Below, piece by piece: positions 12,501 to 25,744 of a stretch of 64,000 nucleotides of DNA. A program made the position numbers and the translations under genes. This stretch comes from Siphlonurus alternatus. Lineage: Eukaryota > Arthropoda > Insecta > Ephemeroptera > Siphlonuridae. The notes beneath the pieces are model-generated. The model was not told the origin of the DNA. It searched no databases and saw only the letters and a program-made list of their open reading frames with translations. Location: NCBI GenBank assembly GCA_949825025.1, contig OX463778.1, positions 33,248,616 to 33,312,615 on the forward strand, in the 5' to 3' direction. Numbering within the stretch: position 1 is the stretch's first letter; the number at the start of each line of letters is the position of its first letter.

Positions 12501-15380
12501 TTAAATTTCAATTTTAAAAGTATAGCTCTTACAGCATGTTAAAATTATCGATCATATTTTATTACTATTATCATGGTTATAATCTGGTGGTAATGGCGCC
12601 ACCAGGGTTAGGGCGCCAGGTTGACTGGTATCGTGCTTACGTATATAACCGAGGGGGTTGGCGGGACACGCTCTCTGCAGTATAGCTCATTATGCATGGA
12701 GACTCGCGGGTCGCGCGTGCCCTTGCATGCCTAACAGCAGCGACAGTTGCTGACATAAAAGTCCAACATGCTCGGGCATCGATCCCGGGGCGTCTGGAGC
12801 CAACTAAACCACTTCTAACTAACCATTGTTCCCAAGATTGTAGGGGAAGAACAGCTGTTGAATATTCTTCTATTCTGAAGTATCATGACCAACTTTTTAC
12901 TTTTATAATAAAAGTTTTTTATATGTACTTTAAGTTTTATGTTTTAATTAATATTATATAATTATTTTTATTATATTTAATATGGTTATTATATCTGTAA
13001 AAATTTACAATATTTTATGATTATAAAACAAAATTTAAGTGAACAAAAACATGATTAGCATAATTATTATTATAAAGTCACGGCATGGTCATATACGCTT
13101 TTTACTTGAATAATCAATTCGTTTATGCATGGGTATATGACTTAAAGAGCCTATGCTCGTTAATATAACCGAGTCAAATCGTGATATTTGCTACTTAACT
13201 AGCACGAAATTAGCTTGAGAGTAAATTACTTAATGGAGTTGAGATAATTATAATTGCTAATTAGAAATATATAGCTGTCAATATTTAATCAGCAAAACTG
13301 GAATTGCTTTAAAAGTTTAAGTTTCTTTAATGTCCTAATAATACATTATGAATTATAAAAATAAAGTCATCAATACATAATAATAATACATTTATTGTGT
13401 CTGGCTATAAATTTAACATTCCCAAATTTTCGTATATCTTTCCACTAAAAAAGTATTTTAAAAGTTAGAATTCTTTTTAAAGCTCTCATCATTGTGTAAG
13501 TAGCTTGTATAATAAATCTTAGAGCAAATAAGCTTTTTCTTATGTTCTACAAATCACCATAGTAAACTTGTTAAAAGCTTACTTCTGGTAGCTTTCTGAT
13601 AATAACTAAGCTAACTTTTATTTCCACAAAATACTGTTGGTTACTAAGAACAAAAAAAAAAAAGTTGTAGAATCCTGACGTTTGCGTTAGTTTTTGTTCA
13701 TTCTGAAAGAGTAAAAGCGTGTTGAATTAGAGCCAGGGGGCTAACTTGCAGCAGTCTCCTGGGGGCGGATTGTTTCATTCTCAAACAAACAGCCCGCGAC
13801 TTTCTGATAACGCATCAGCAATTAGCCAAAAAAGTTAAAAGGGTTCATCAAGATACTTTAAAAAAATATACAGTAGAAGAAATTTTTTCTTATAAGTGTT
13901 TTTTACCCTCTTTAAAGAAGTTAACATAGTTACATTAGATTTTCTTAGAATTTTCAACTAATGTGTTTTTATGAACAAAAAACCTATTTTTATTCTTTGA
14001 CGCATCAAATAGAAATTTCATTTATCTACATATAATTAATACTAAATTATATTAATTAGATGAAGCTTAGTGTAATTAATATTTGCTTAGTAAATCAATC
14101 CTATAACTATTATATCATAATACATGAGGAAATTCTAGTAATATTGGATAAAGTAAATAGACATTTTATATTATTTACCTTTAGTAAATATCCATGTTAT
14201 TACTGTCATTAGTAATTAGATAGTTCAAGAGAATTCTTGATGTCAATAATTATCACCTTTATTTTAAGAGTAAATAAAGGTCATATTAGTTTTGAATATC
14301 ATCAAAGACTCATCAAAATTACATTTGTTAGCAAACAATTTTATTACATTATATTTGACAAAGTAGTTTTTGTAATCCTAAAGCTTGATGAAATAAACTC
14401 TATCCTATACATTTAAACATTAAAATTTAATTCAAATTTAATCCAATATAAGCCAACCATATAATATTCAAAAAGTTATATATATTATATGGAATTTAAA
14501 GGATATTTGAAAATGTCAATATTAAACTTATAAAGCATATATACTAAAATCTTATAGTATTTGTATGGATATTAATATTCATGATGAATTTTAGTGATAT
14601 GCTAATTTTCATGGTTTATATTGCAAGATCCAATGGTAAGAGCCGTTGGGAACGTGTTGACGATGGATTTTCATTGGACGCCACGTTTAATTAAGAGTGA
14701 CAATGAGGGTAATTCAATCCTCAGTAAAGTCTTCTCAACTGTTGAAAGCTTTCGAAGAATAATAAAACAGAGGCTGCAACAATATTGCTCGTGAAATTGT
14801 CAAAGACTTTATCTTTACTAATGTTTACATTTGAATATCATGTTTCTATGGAGGTAAACATGAGTCTGATTGGTTTTACAAGCATTATTTCAGTACTTAC
14901 AGTTAGTACATAGTGTTTCAGCAATGAAATTTAAAATTAAAATATTGTATTATTTCATGTTAAATTAATATTTTTTAAAACATCATGAATTTCATGGATG
15001 TGTGAATTAAATAATTTGTATTGAACTTTCAGCTTTATATTTTTAAATTTTGTTTGCTGTTTTCACAATTTATATATTTATTTCTAATTTCAATATTTTA
15101 GTATGAAATCATTTCATTTTCAGCATGTTTTTCAAACCTGATGATATTCTAATAAAAAAAATGTTCCATCTCTATTAGAAATTCTTACTCCGACAAGTAA
15201 AAAAAAAAAAAATGAAAATTTTCATAAAAACCAAATGAAAAACGTGAATATAAATAAATGTGTAACACAATTTCCGTTAGAATATTCCATCACGCCTCAT
15301 AATTTAATATAAAAAAAAACACAGCACAGCAACAACTTTGTAATCATCTTATCAGTATTTCCTCCTTCTTCTCAAAACAG
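12501..15380. other. Noncoding stretch with two GC-richer islands
   Basis: 12590-12860 is GC-rich next to the palindromic element and has a chance 89-codon frame. 13670-13830 is another island with CCTGGGGGCGGATTG. No exon or known repeat is identified. Confidence 0.45.
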
Positions 15381-15665
15381 CTGCAGACAACAATACTAAA
15401 GCGACGATGTATACTGGAGGTCCTGGGGGATGCTGGAGGGGTGTTGGAGAAACATTTCAGTTTCGCGTCGCAACAAAATCTTATTTCACAAAGCAGCTCG
15501 ACGCGTAACAATTCAATCCAAGGGAGTATAGTGCTAGTAGAAACAGGATTATCTCATCTTTTCAACAGCGCAAATCCCAAGGAGACCGCAAAACATGAAG
15601 CGAATTCAAAGTATAGCAATGTAGAACATCAGAAACCGCAGCAAGCTGATTATGACGTCATACAG
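15381..15665 (+). other. Candidate spliced exon with 95-codon open frame, unidentified
   Basis: A 285-bp stretch is framed by a pyrimidine-rich acceptor (TCCTCCTTCTTCTCAAAACAG, AG at 15379-15380) and a donor CAG|GTACAT at 15665/15666. One frame is open across the whole stretch in phase 0 at both ends, and the composition is richer in GC than the flanks. It begins LQTTILKRRC and ends QQADYDVIQ, with no in-frame ATG and no domain I recognise. A second frame has a 33-codon ORF from ATG 15407 to TAA 15508. It is upstream of Ddr exon 1, so it may be a 5' UTR exon, part of an unknown gene, or chance. A TGACGTCA lies at 15653-15660, next to the donor. Confidence 0.3.
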
Positions 15666-18600
15666 GTACATTTTTTACTTTTTTTTTTTACGAACACGCC
15701 TTCAAAAGTAATAAAAAGTATTATCGGAAATGATGTAAGAATCAATAAAACAAACATCATAAAAACAAACTTCCGGATATATGTAATATTTTGTAAACAA
15801 TTCTTGGATATAATATGTTACTAATTGTATATATAATTTAATGTGTTCTAGAAAGTATATAATGTATAACGTAAAAAAATAAAAAGTTCGATCTTGAATT
15901 GCTGCAAATAGATTGCATTTAATTTCCAATAGCTATATAAAAAAGTAGAACTCCCCAAAAGTATAGTTTTATGCCTTCAGTGTAGTAACAAATAAGAAAT
16001 AATATTACGTTGACAATAAAAAGTAGAATATAATTTTGTATCGTCTCAAGAAATACTGTTATTAAATACAGTATAAATTTTTTCATTAAATTAAATTACT
16101 TCAATTTATTTAAATTGTTTGTCCTTATTATTTTGTACATACAGCTGATTGGAAAATAAGCTAATCTTTTCTCTGTGTTTAATCTAGCATGTATATTTAT
16201 TAGTAGAGTTGTTGCAACCACTTGAAGCGTCTAGACATTATTTATACATACATTACGTATGGCTGACTCCATGCATGCAAGCTAGGTTTTGCTTCTGGCT
16301 AATGCTAAGTGTGAACCAACAACATGTTTAGCCATCACAACACTCTCAAGAAGTTTTAAGTGGCAACTACTTTTTTTTGTGTGCTTTAGATGGTTCTAGT
16401 GTTACAGAGATGTATGACGATATAATCCCCTCTGTTGCGGGTCACGAGTCCTCGTCAGATTTATGAATGGAGAGACCAGTGACCGGAAAACGTTTGCACA
16501 GCCAAACTCTCTCTCTCTCTTCTCTCTCTTTTATAAGCTCTCTATTCCATTCATGTTCGAGCGCGTTAGTTCGCAGAAAAAAACAACATAAAAGGAATAT
16601 ATAAAAAAAAGTACGTGACAAGCAGGAAATGGAAGCTCATGTCGATTCTTATGTCAGAGGAAAAGCGTGTCAATCATTATGTTATTTTTACGTGAAAGGA
16701 TATTTTACATATTGAATTATAATTATATTATATTATTATATGAATAAAATGTTAGTTACTAAAATAAATAATAACAAGAATTTTATACTTCATTAGTTAA
16801 ATAAATAATGACTATATAAAAAAAAATCAGATTACAAAAAAGAAATTAATTTAAATTTTGGTTGTGGTATATTAAAACTTGAATACAATTCCTCGAATTT
16901 AAAGCAAATCATACATATATATACGAGTAAATAATTAATTCAATTATAATATATGTTCTCTCCCTATCTATATAACATTATAATATAAATCTCTCTTTAA
17001 CGTATGTCTGTAATTCATTGGAAATCGAAGTCTTATAGTGAGTCTTCCACAATCGAATCAGACACTGCAGCGAGAGAGGAGGGTGGAACAAGAAATCGGT
17101 TTATTGGACAGTTGGGGGCGGAGAGTGGAGACTGAGAACGGGACAGCTGGCCGTGAAAGCCACGACGAACCATTTTAAACCCCCACCCCAACCCTCTCCA
17201 ACCCCCAAACATGGGAGCAACACACACGCAACCAAGTATACAACGAAGTTTTGTAGGGAAGAAATAAAATTGTGACACGATTTATTTTAAAATTACGCTT
17301 AAAAAAATAAATAAAAAATATTAATTAATATTTCTAAGGAAAAAAGTATGAAGAGCCTTTTTCTGTATATTTAAATATCAAACAAAATAGTGTATATAAA
17401 ACATTTACTCTAATCTTTGCAATTAAAAATTTATCATAGAATATTTTATCAGACAGACTACTTACATCAATTAAGTGCTCCATTTAAATTATAAGTTATA
17501 TAGAAGTAGCAAATATATCTGATTTATTTGTAAAAAAGAGACTTCAAAATAAGGCTCTTACTGTAATTCTGTTCTTCATTGCCTGTCACTCCTCAGTATC
17601 TTTTTTTTCTCCACTCCATCATTTTCTTTCTGATTCTGCGTTATTTTCTCTAACCCATGTTTGTATTGTTTTTTCTCAAGTGTGGGGGCGGATCACACTA
17701 TAGCGGGTTAGGTCAGCTGCTATAGCTCGGGTCAGCGACTCGACAACGTGATTGATACCCCAGTCAGGCTGGCCCGCCAAGTTTCTGCCTTGTATTGTGG
17801 ACAGACAGGCGGGGAGATCGCGAGGCCTCGGGTCACTGGAGACACGAAATGAGAAAAGTAAACTTTGCAGTCGCAAATACAAAAAAAAAAGGACAACTTG
17901 ATGTTTTAAAACAAGTGCACTGGAAAATTTGCTGCAGTCTTTTCTTGTTTTTATACATACAAAAGTATAAGAAGTAAAATTTATTCTCTTTAAAGATTTA
18001 AAGCATGTAATAAATTTGATTTTCATGCTATTTTAGATATAAAGAAAATTATGTTTAAAGTTTAATAATTACATTTTCTTAATACTGCAGCAACAGGCGG
18101 TGGTATATAAAACGATTTGCTTAAACTTATTCTATAGTTTAAAATTTAAGCAGAAAAGTAAATGTTTCAAAAGTTGCTTAAAGTAGTTCAAATTAGTACA
18201 CTAATTGAATTTCTTCTACTTTTTTTCTAGCAATTTTTAAACACTGTAGTATCTTCATATATACGAAATTGATTCTGTTTAAAGAGTTGCGTTGAGTTTG
18301 CGAGTGTGCAGAGTGCCTGGTGGTCGACTGACCCGCCACGCTCCGCTGCCCTGGGGGTTGCGGCAGCCACCCCTACACTTTCCTCGGAGGAAAAAAACTT
18401 CATTATCCCACCACGGGCCTCGTAGATTGCCCATTTATTCCACTCTTTTATACCCAAAAACCTCCACCCTCTATTCTCTCTCTTTTTCTCTATACCCATA
18501 GTGAACTTTTAACTATAAATTTATTAAAAAATGCCCTATATTGGCTTTAGGGTTTTTTCTTTTTGTGTGAAAAAAAAATGGTAATGTCACTAAAAAAAGA

Positions 18601-21600
18601 AAGGTTGACAGAAAAATTAATAAATTATGCAATAAATTAATACAAAAAAAGGTTAATGTTAAAATTTTTAGTGAGAGTGATGTGATTTTTTGTTGTATTT
18701 TCTTCACCTTTCTCTATATAAATAAAATATTTAATTCAGTTAATGCGCATGCGTTTTTAGTAGATTTAGATACATAGAAGGTATCTAGCGGTAGCGTGTT
18801 GATGAATTTTCTTCTTCTTTGTGACCTTTAAGAGAGAAAGAGAGTTATATAGGTAGAGGGTGTTGGTCATGGATCAATAAAAACACCTTCTCCTTGCTAC
18901 TCTTGTTGCGTTTTATACCTTTCCACTGACACGGTTCTCAACACAGAGACGTGTATGTACAATACCACTCATGCCTAATTGTTTATCCTTTATCGTTATA
19001 AGGGTAGTGTTTGCTGCTGGTCAAGCAGGTTGGCAAGGGTTGGTGGACAGACCACCTCTGTGACCTCAATCTATAAGAAGGACACACGCACCATGTTAAG
19101 GACATTTAGTTAAGTGCCCTTACACCCCTAACATAAAGATATAAGACTGGTAATAAAAATGAAGTTCTATTAACAAGAGTTAACGAAACAGTTTTATAAA
19201 TTGTTTTATTTAAAGTATTAAGATTACTTTACAAAATAATCAATTTCATGAAATAAGATACATAAAGAGTATGCATGCAGTGCTGTTTTTTTTGGTTTCA
19301 TATTTTTAATGACTTGTTAACACGCATATCCGGTATATCTTATTACATGATCATAAATATAGACAAGACATTATAACACACAAAAAAGAGCAATTAAATG
19401 AAAAATCTTTTAATGTATTTATTAAATTTAAAATTTTGCACGTTTTAATTAAATCAGCTGCCATAATAGTTTGATTAATTATATGATTAAAAATAAAACT
19501 AACGTTGTAAGTACATGATAAACTTTTTATATACATATTAAAAAAATACTAGTATGATGAGATACTATAAAAAAGGTAAAAAAAAATGTACATTAAATAT
19601 TTTTGATGAATTACATTTTGAATAGCCTATTAATCTCATGATACCTCCTTACATTTTAAATAGTGTTCACTCACATATGGTCTAAAAGTACCGTACAGAC
19701 ACGAACCGTGGCGGCGGGACGGGATGTAACATAAATACATCAGAGCAGAGTTGGTGCCGCTAATGATGTGTAGTAAAACGACGCCTCGGGCTTGAAAAGA
19801 AGAAGAAGAAGTTTCGCTTCTTCACCTTGCATGTTGTTAGAGAGAGGAACCTCAGCAGCCGCCGTCTAATAACTTGGAGCTCATTCGCTTGAGGACTCAC
19901 AGGACGACAGTCAGGAGGACTTTTAGCAAAAACGAGAGCAACAACTTTGTGTCACTTTAGCGAGAATAATAACAAAAAAAAACTTCATAAGAAAAAGCCG
20001 CGTTGACTTTGTCATTCTTTTATTAATATTGTCACCATACATTAAAACTCATAACTTGTTTTTATAATAATGTATGCTTAATTTTAAACAAGTGTCTAAT
20101 TCTAACCTTATAAATTTACTATTTTTTTTTTATTTCTATTCGGTTATAAAATGTTTCGAATATTCGAATTGTCAATTTTATTTTTTGTCAGTAAATAATT
20201 TATTTTATTACCTATAAAATACATGTTATATATTATTATAGTTGCTACCTTAATATGATAAAACATAAAATGTTTCTTTAAATCTTTGGAATGTTTTTAA
20301 TAATATTTAAATTTCATATTAAAATGCCAAAAAAATTGATTTATTTTTTGTATATAACTATAAAAATACGTTTCTAAAAACAGGTATACTGTTATTGTAG
20401 TAGCATAAAATAATACATTTCATATATTAAATCATAATCTGTATATAAAAACCTCCCATATTGGAAGTTAGCCATAATTTAGACGAACGAATTGTTTTGA
20501 AGTGGTTAAAAAAACCTCGATATGGCTCATTACTTTTAAAGTTTAACTTCTATTTTTTTATATATTATAATGAGAAAAAAAAAGAACATAACACCTTTCA
20601 CAGACAATTTAAAAATATTCTCTAGCATGACTACCATGTATAGCGTATATGAGCTTTAATAAAACCTTTTTTTAATACTTTTTGTTATCTATTTTAGTCA
20701 GTTCATTTTACAGCATGTTCTCCAACTTGTTTGAGAGGATTTCATATCAGCTGTTTTACTTCTTGACAGAATACAATAAGGTTGTTAATTTTATATTTTA
20801 TCATGATAAAAGTTCCGTATTGTAATCTTGAGCTAGGTCACGAGATTGAAGCAAATGATCGGACGAAGTGTTCAGATATGGAGGGCGTGGTTGGGATTAA
20901 TGACTGAGCTGGTCTACAAGTAGAACTCATCACAAAGAGCTTTCAGGGATTTTTTTTTGTTATGTGTTTAACAAAAGAAGTACAAAAAAAATACTATTAA
21001 AAAAAAAGAAGGAAGCTTGCTCGAGAATTTTTAACACTACGATAAATATAAAAAAAAGTAGTATCGATAGTTCTGCTTTCTTATGTTAAAAAAAATATAT
21101 TGAGTGATTGTGAAATTCATGACATGACAATACTATGTTATAATTTTTTATATGTATATATAAAAACAATAGAACATTTTCATGTAATGAAAAATACAAG
21201 AGAAAATGAACAAGTTTAAGAAAAATCATCTCTATTCTTGGATTTGTACACTCTACGTTGTAATTTCTTGTTTTAGAATGAGAGAAAGATACATTGAATG
21301 TCTTTGGTGACATTACAGTGTGTTTCAAGAGACCGTTGACAAATTTTTCTTTTTTTCTTTCCATATTGTAGCGGTTGAGTTCAAAAGCATAGTTTGTGTT
21401 GTCACCACTACATGGCGAGTGTGTGTGTGTGGGGTGGTTGGGTACTCAAAGGGTGGGGGGAGGTCTCGTGATACGATAAATTAAACCTGTCTGCATGAAT
21501 GTGTGTGGTCAGATGATCATTTGTCCTTAAGCTTGTCACAAGCTTTTTCAAGAAGGACATTTTTTCAACAGATTAGTGTAATGTGCATTTAAGTACATAC

Positions 21601-24600
21601 ATAAAAATATCATTTTGTTTGATAAATTATGCATAAAATTGTTATTTTAATTTAAATTGTAAAAGAAAAAAAAAATGTCGTGGCTGTTGAGAGGGGGGAA
21701 TAGGAAAAAAAAAATAGTAGCATACTTGAAATGTAAATATAACCACTTTTTTATGGTGGTAACACTGGTAACTATTAACTCCTTGGCATTTCTTCACTGG
21801 TAAAAATATCATGAAAATTAAAAACTTAATTTTTTATCTAAACATGCATGTTCATTAAGAAAATAATTTTGATCATAAGCTATAAAAATAGTTTATTTGA
21901 TATTTTTTAAACTACATCAACATATTTTTTTCTATTGATCCTCGTCGTCTGGGATTTACATTGGTAAGGAAATAAGTTTTAATGATCGCCAAAGTTAGAT
22001 TAAATCAAATCCGTGTGGATAGGAGGAGGAGGTTGGTTTGCAGTCACCGCCGCCTCCTCACACGCATGCAAGGTAATGGCCACCAGCCAGTTGAGCATCA
22101 ATGTTATTGTTAAACTAATGAGATTTCGTCATCTACCAAGATACATCAATATACTGGAACTAAACATAATTTAAAATGACGTCATATATCGTAAAATTGT
22201 TCATTTCTTATAGTAGTAATTTATTTCGATGATCATATAAGATTTTTATACTTAGATTTAATATATTACGATATTTTTTATAACAATATTATACTAATCT
22301 CATACTGTAACATTATACTACTTTTACAAATTTCATATTCTTTTCGTTATAAGAGAGAGAAAAAAGGTCAGAAATCTGTAATGTTTGCAAGAAGAAATTG
22401 TGGCATTTTAAATTTGCTTGAAGGGAAACATGACATTTGTTTGCCTTCAGATTTGTAGCATACATTTGTGGTGATATTTGTGGTGACTTGATCACGGCGA
22501 TATTTCCATGAAAAGTGATATAAGCTGCGTTATTGAAGCAAGGTACCGAGGGAGTTAAGTACGATATGTTTGCTGCTGAAGTTGGAAGTTTCTATTAAAG
22601 GCTTCATATATATTATATATAGTGAACAGTTCAACATTCAAGTTAACTTACATCTAATATTGAAGACTCATACTGCATGCCAGATGGGATTCAAATATGA
22701 TATAAATACATATATTTACATAGTACAAAAACTTTAGCAATTATTATATATAAAATTGGATCTGTCCAGTGCTTGTTCTATAATGGTGAGCTGTGTCGAA
22801 AAATTTGTTAATCGTAATTTTTATACAAAAGAAAAATATTTCAAATCAATGTTTTATTTTTAATTGAATAATTATCAAATGAATGAATATGACAGATAAA
22901 AATAAATAAATTAAAATTGACAATGATAACATTTTATTCTGTCAAATTCATGAATGGATAAATTATGTAAATATATGCAAATATGAACATTGAAAACGTC
23001 GTTTTTTTATATTATAAAACTTTAACAAAATTTAATAAAACATATTTATGATAATTTCTTTTAAAAAAATTTCGATTCAACGTTATATTCCCTGCTATAC
23101 AATTCAGCAGTACATTGTATTAACAGTAGTAGTACCGAGAGAGTACTGTCTGTATTACGGCGGTTGTAAAAGTGTCGCACTCTCATCGGGAGCAGCTGGA
23201 CCAGAGGAGAGGGTTACAAATCGCTCCAACCCAAGCTGACGTATCGTGCTGTCACGACCATAAAAAATCTGGCCACTCTGAATCATGTCGGCTATAAATA
23301 TTTTTGAGACAACGGGGAACGACACACGGCGGCTACGGTATAGAAAACTTGTAGTTGCAGTAACTGCCTCTTCTTGGTTTTGAAGGAGCTATAACTTTTG
23401 GAAAGAAAAAAAAAAAATCAAAATTCTGATCATGCTTCAAAAGATTCAACAAAGATGTTGTACTTTATCATGTTAAAATTTTATAAAAATATATTAAATC
23501 TGTCTAAATACCACATTTTTAGCTATATAGTTATATTTTGGGAATTTCTTTCAATAGAATTTTACAAGACATAATCTCTGATCAGTCCGATCTCTCTTAT
23601 AATATTTAATCTTATACAAAAATGTATAACATTCTAAAAAGTCAATTCACCAAAAATTTATCGTTTATTAAATTTTATTTTCTCTTATATCTGTCACCAT
23701 TTTCGTAAATAGTGACATCATTATTCACTATTTTAATCATTTCCCCTTAAAAGTAGATTTTTTTTATATTTAAACACATTTTATTGCTAAATAGTTAAAT
23801 TTAAGATTTCAAAGTTTTAAGTTATGAAGTGGAGTGTCCAAATTCAGGCATCTCTATAAATTGCGCGTGAGGTTTTATTTAACTCTTATATTGCTATAAG
23901 TTTTTACTCGTTATCATATACAAGTCTGACTTTATGGTACCTTTATAAGCCTATCAAAACTATATTTTATAAAAGTTCCATTAAAAAAAAAGTAAATAAA
24001 ACGAATTGGAATTGGTGTTCCCACTTTCATTTATATTGGATTAAGAAGTTTATGATAAGAAAATAATGTGATATTGGTCGTAAAGTAAAAATCATGCTTA
24101 GATATACACATATGTCGTAAATATACAAAAAACACACGTTATAGTCGTATCGAGGTTGTGACTGCAAACTAGTTCATAAATTTAATGTCATGAAGCATTG
24201 AGTTTACATTGTGAGTTTACGTTGAAGTAAGTTTTTTAAAAATAAATTATGTTTATTATCGTTGAAAAAATTAAAAATTATCATAGATATCAGAGTTAAT
24301 CGGTTAATCCGCCCGAGTAACTCAATGCATTTATAACTGTTAAGATTAAATTTTTATTCACAGCCAATAACTATTTAATAAAAATTTGACGCCTGTTATT
24401 TAATAAATTCTGATAATTTGAAATTAAACATAGGCCTTCTGTTCTATATATGCAAGACAGATTTTTAAATTTAAATGAGAGATCTCTGCGCTATGAAGCT
24501 ACTGATGGCTAATTCCCCAGCAGTAACAAAACAGTATTTCTCCAATCAAAACTTGTCTTTTGCCATTAAATGAGTCCCTGTAATTAAATCTACTCGTAAC

Positions 24601-25501
24601 TTCCAAATCAAACAAAAGGCTCGTCTTTTAATTCTCATCGTGACTATGTAACTCGCAGACTCTGATTGATCCAATAAAGGGATATAATTTGATCAATTTT
24701 AAACCTTTCGTCACTGAGCCGGATATTCCGGTTGAATGGACGTTGTATTGTGGTGAACATCCGGTTTATAAAGAATTGACGAACAATATTAAGAATTTGA
24801 GATTTTGGCTTTCTGCTTTCATAATCTGGGTTCTTCTCTTCTTGAAGAAAAAAAATAATAATAAAATAAATTAAAGAAGCTTACTGAAGTACACCTAGTT
24901 TTCATCATGTTGAATGTTAGAGCTATGTTGAATTTTAAGTAAAAATCAGGACTTTTGAATTAAAAATCTAATATCAATAAAAATTTGAACATCGAATCTA
25001 TATATTATACTGTACATAGAAAATGCAATACAAATAATAAAGTTAAAACAAAATGTTATGGGCAAATCAAATTCATTGTAAATTTGATAAATCATTTCAA
25101 CTTTATCAAATATATCCATTTTAAATAAATCAGGAACAGATATTGATATAAAAAGTGTATTATTTGTTTTCGATATAAAATAAAATGTCAAGATGAAAAT
25201 CAACAATATCTTTTGTGTTTTTTGATGCGTGATGCCAAACAAGCAGGGCAGCGAGCGGGCTTACTTTGGGCTGTCGGAAATTTCTCAAACATGAGTAATG
25301 TTGTCATGAGAACGACATCCATGGTCGCTCATGAGAGTGGCAAATTTACAAACTGCACAGGCAAAACGCAACCATCAGGAGCTATCAATCTGAATAAGTG
25401 AAGAGTCTTGGAAAATCACAACAAAATTAAACATGACCATAATTTTAAATATTAAATTTAATATTTTGCCCTAGTTTGTTGAAGTATTACTGTCTAAAAA
25501 G
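15666..25501. other. Noncoding stretch with spaced GC-richer islands
   Basis: AT-rich background is broken by islands at about 16.25-16.6, 17.05-17.25, 17.69-17.85, 18.29-18.43, 18.95-19.1, 19.68-19.95, 20.83-20.95, 21.4-21.5, 21.95-22.1 and 23.13-23.35 kb. The island at 19.68-19.95 kb (GCGGCGGGACGGG, then CAGCAGCCGCCGTC) looks most like a promoter or leader but no initiation motif is decisive. The many short open frames show no domains. A TGACGTCA lies at 22177-22184. Confidence 0.5.
17180..17206 (-). other. Potential G-quadruplex on minus strand
   Basis: The + strand has C tracts of 5, 4, 3 and 5 separated by 1, 2 and 7 bases, satisfying the G3+N1-7 rule on the minus strand. Confidence 0.6.
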
Positions 25502-25504
25502 TTA

Positions 25505-25714
25505 GGCTGCTCGCAAACAGCATCGCATCGTATGATTTCGTATCGTATGACTTCGTTTGATAAAAATTTAGAACCGGTTCTAAATGAGAAACTTACGATG
25601 TCATACCATACGATACCATGCGAAGCTGTGTGCGCGCGCATACCTGATCGCATAGTTTTTTATTTTTTTTTTGTCATACGCTGCGAAATCATGCGATTCT
25701 GTCTGCGACTAGCC
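25505..25714. mobile_element. MITE with TTA target duplication
   Basis: The left end GGCTGCTCGCAAACAGCATCG matches the reverse complement of the right end (CGATTCTGTCTGCGACTAGCC region), followed inward by CATCGTATGATTTCG / CGAAATCATGCG. TTA directly flanks both ends (25502-25504, 25715-25717), a 3-bp duplication usual for PIF/Harbinger-type elements. The interior contains imperfect repeats of CGTATGA. The open frame across it is a by-product. Confidence 0.7.
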
Positions 25715-25744
25715 TTATATTTAAAGAGTTCTCAAATTCCAACG

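Noticed and set aside
12692..12961. 89-codon frame in a GC-rich island
   Set aside because: No domain, the last third is AT-rich low-complexity sequence, and no splice or start evidence supports it.
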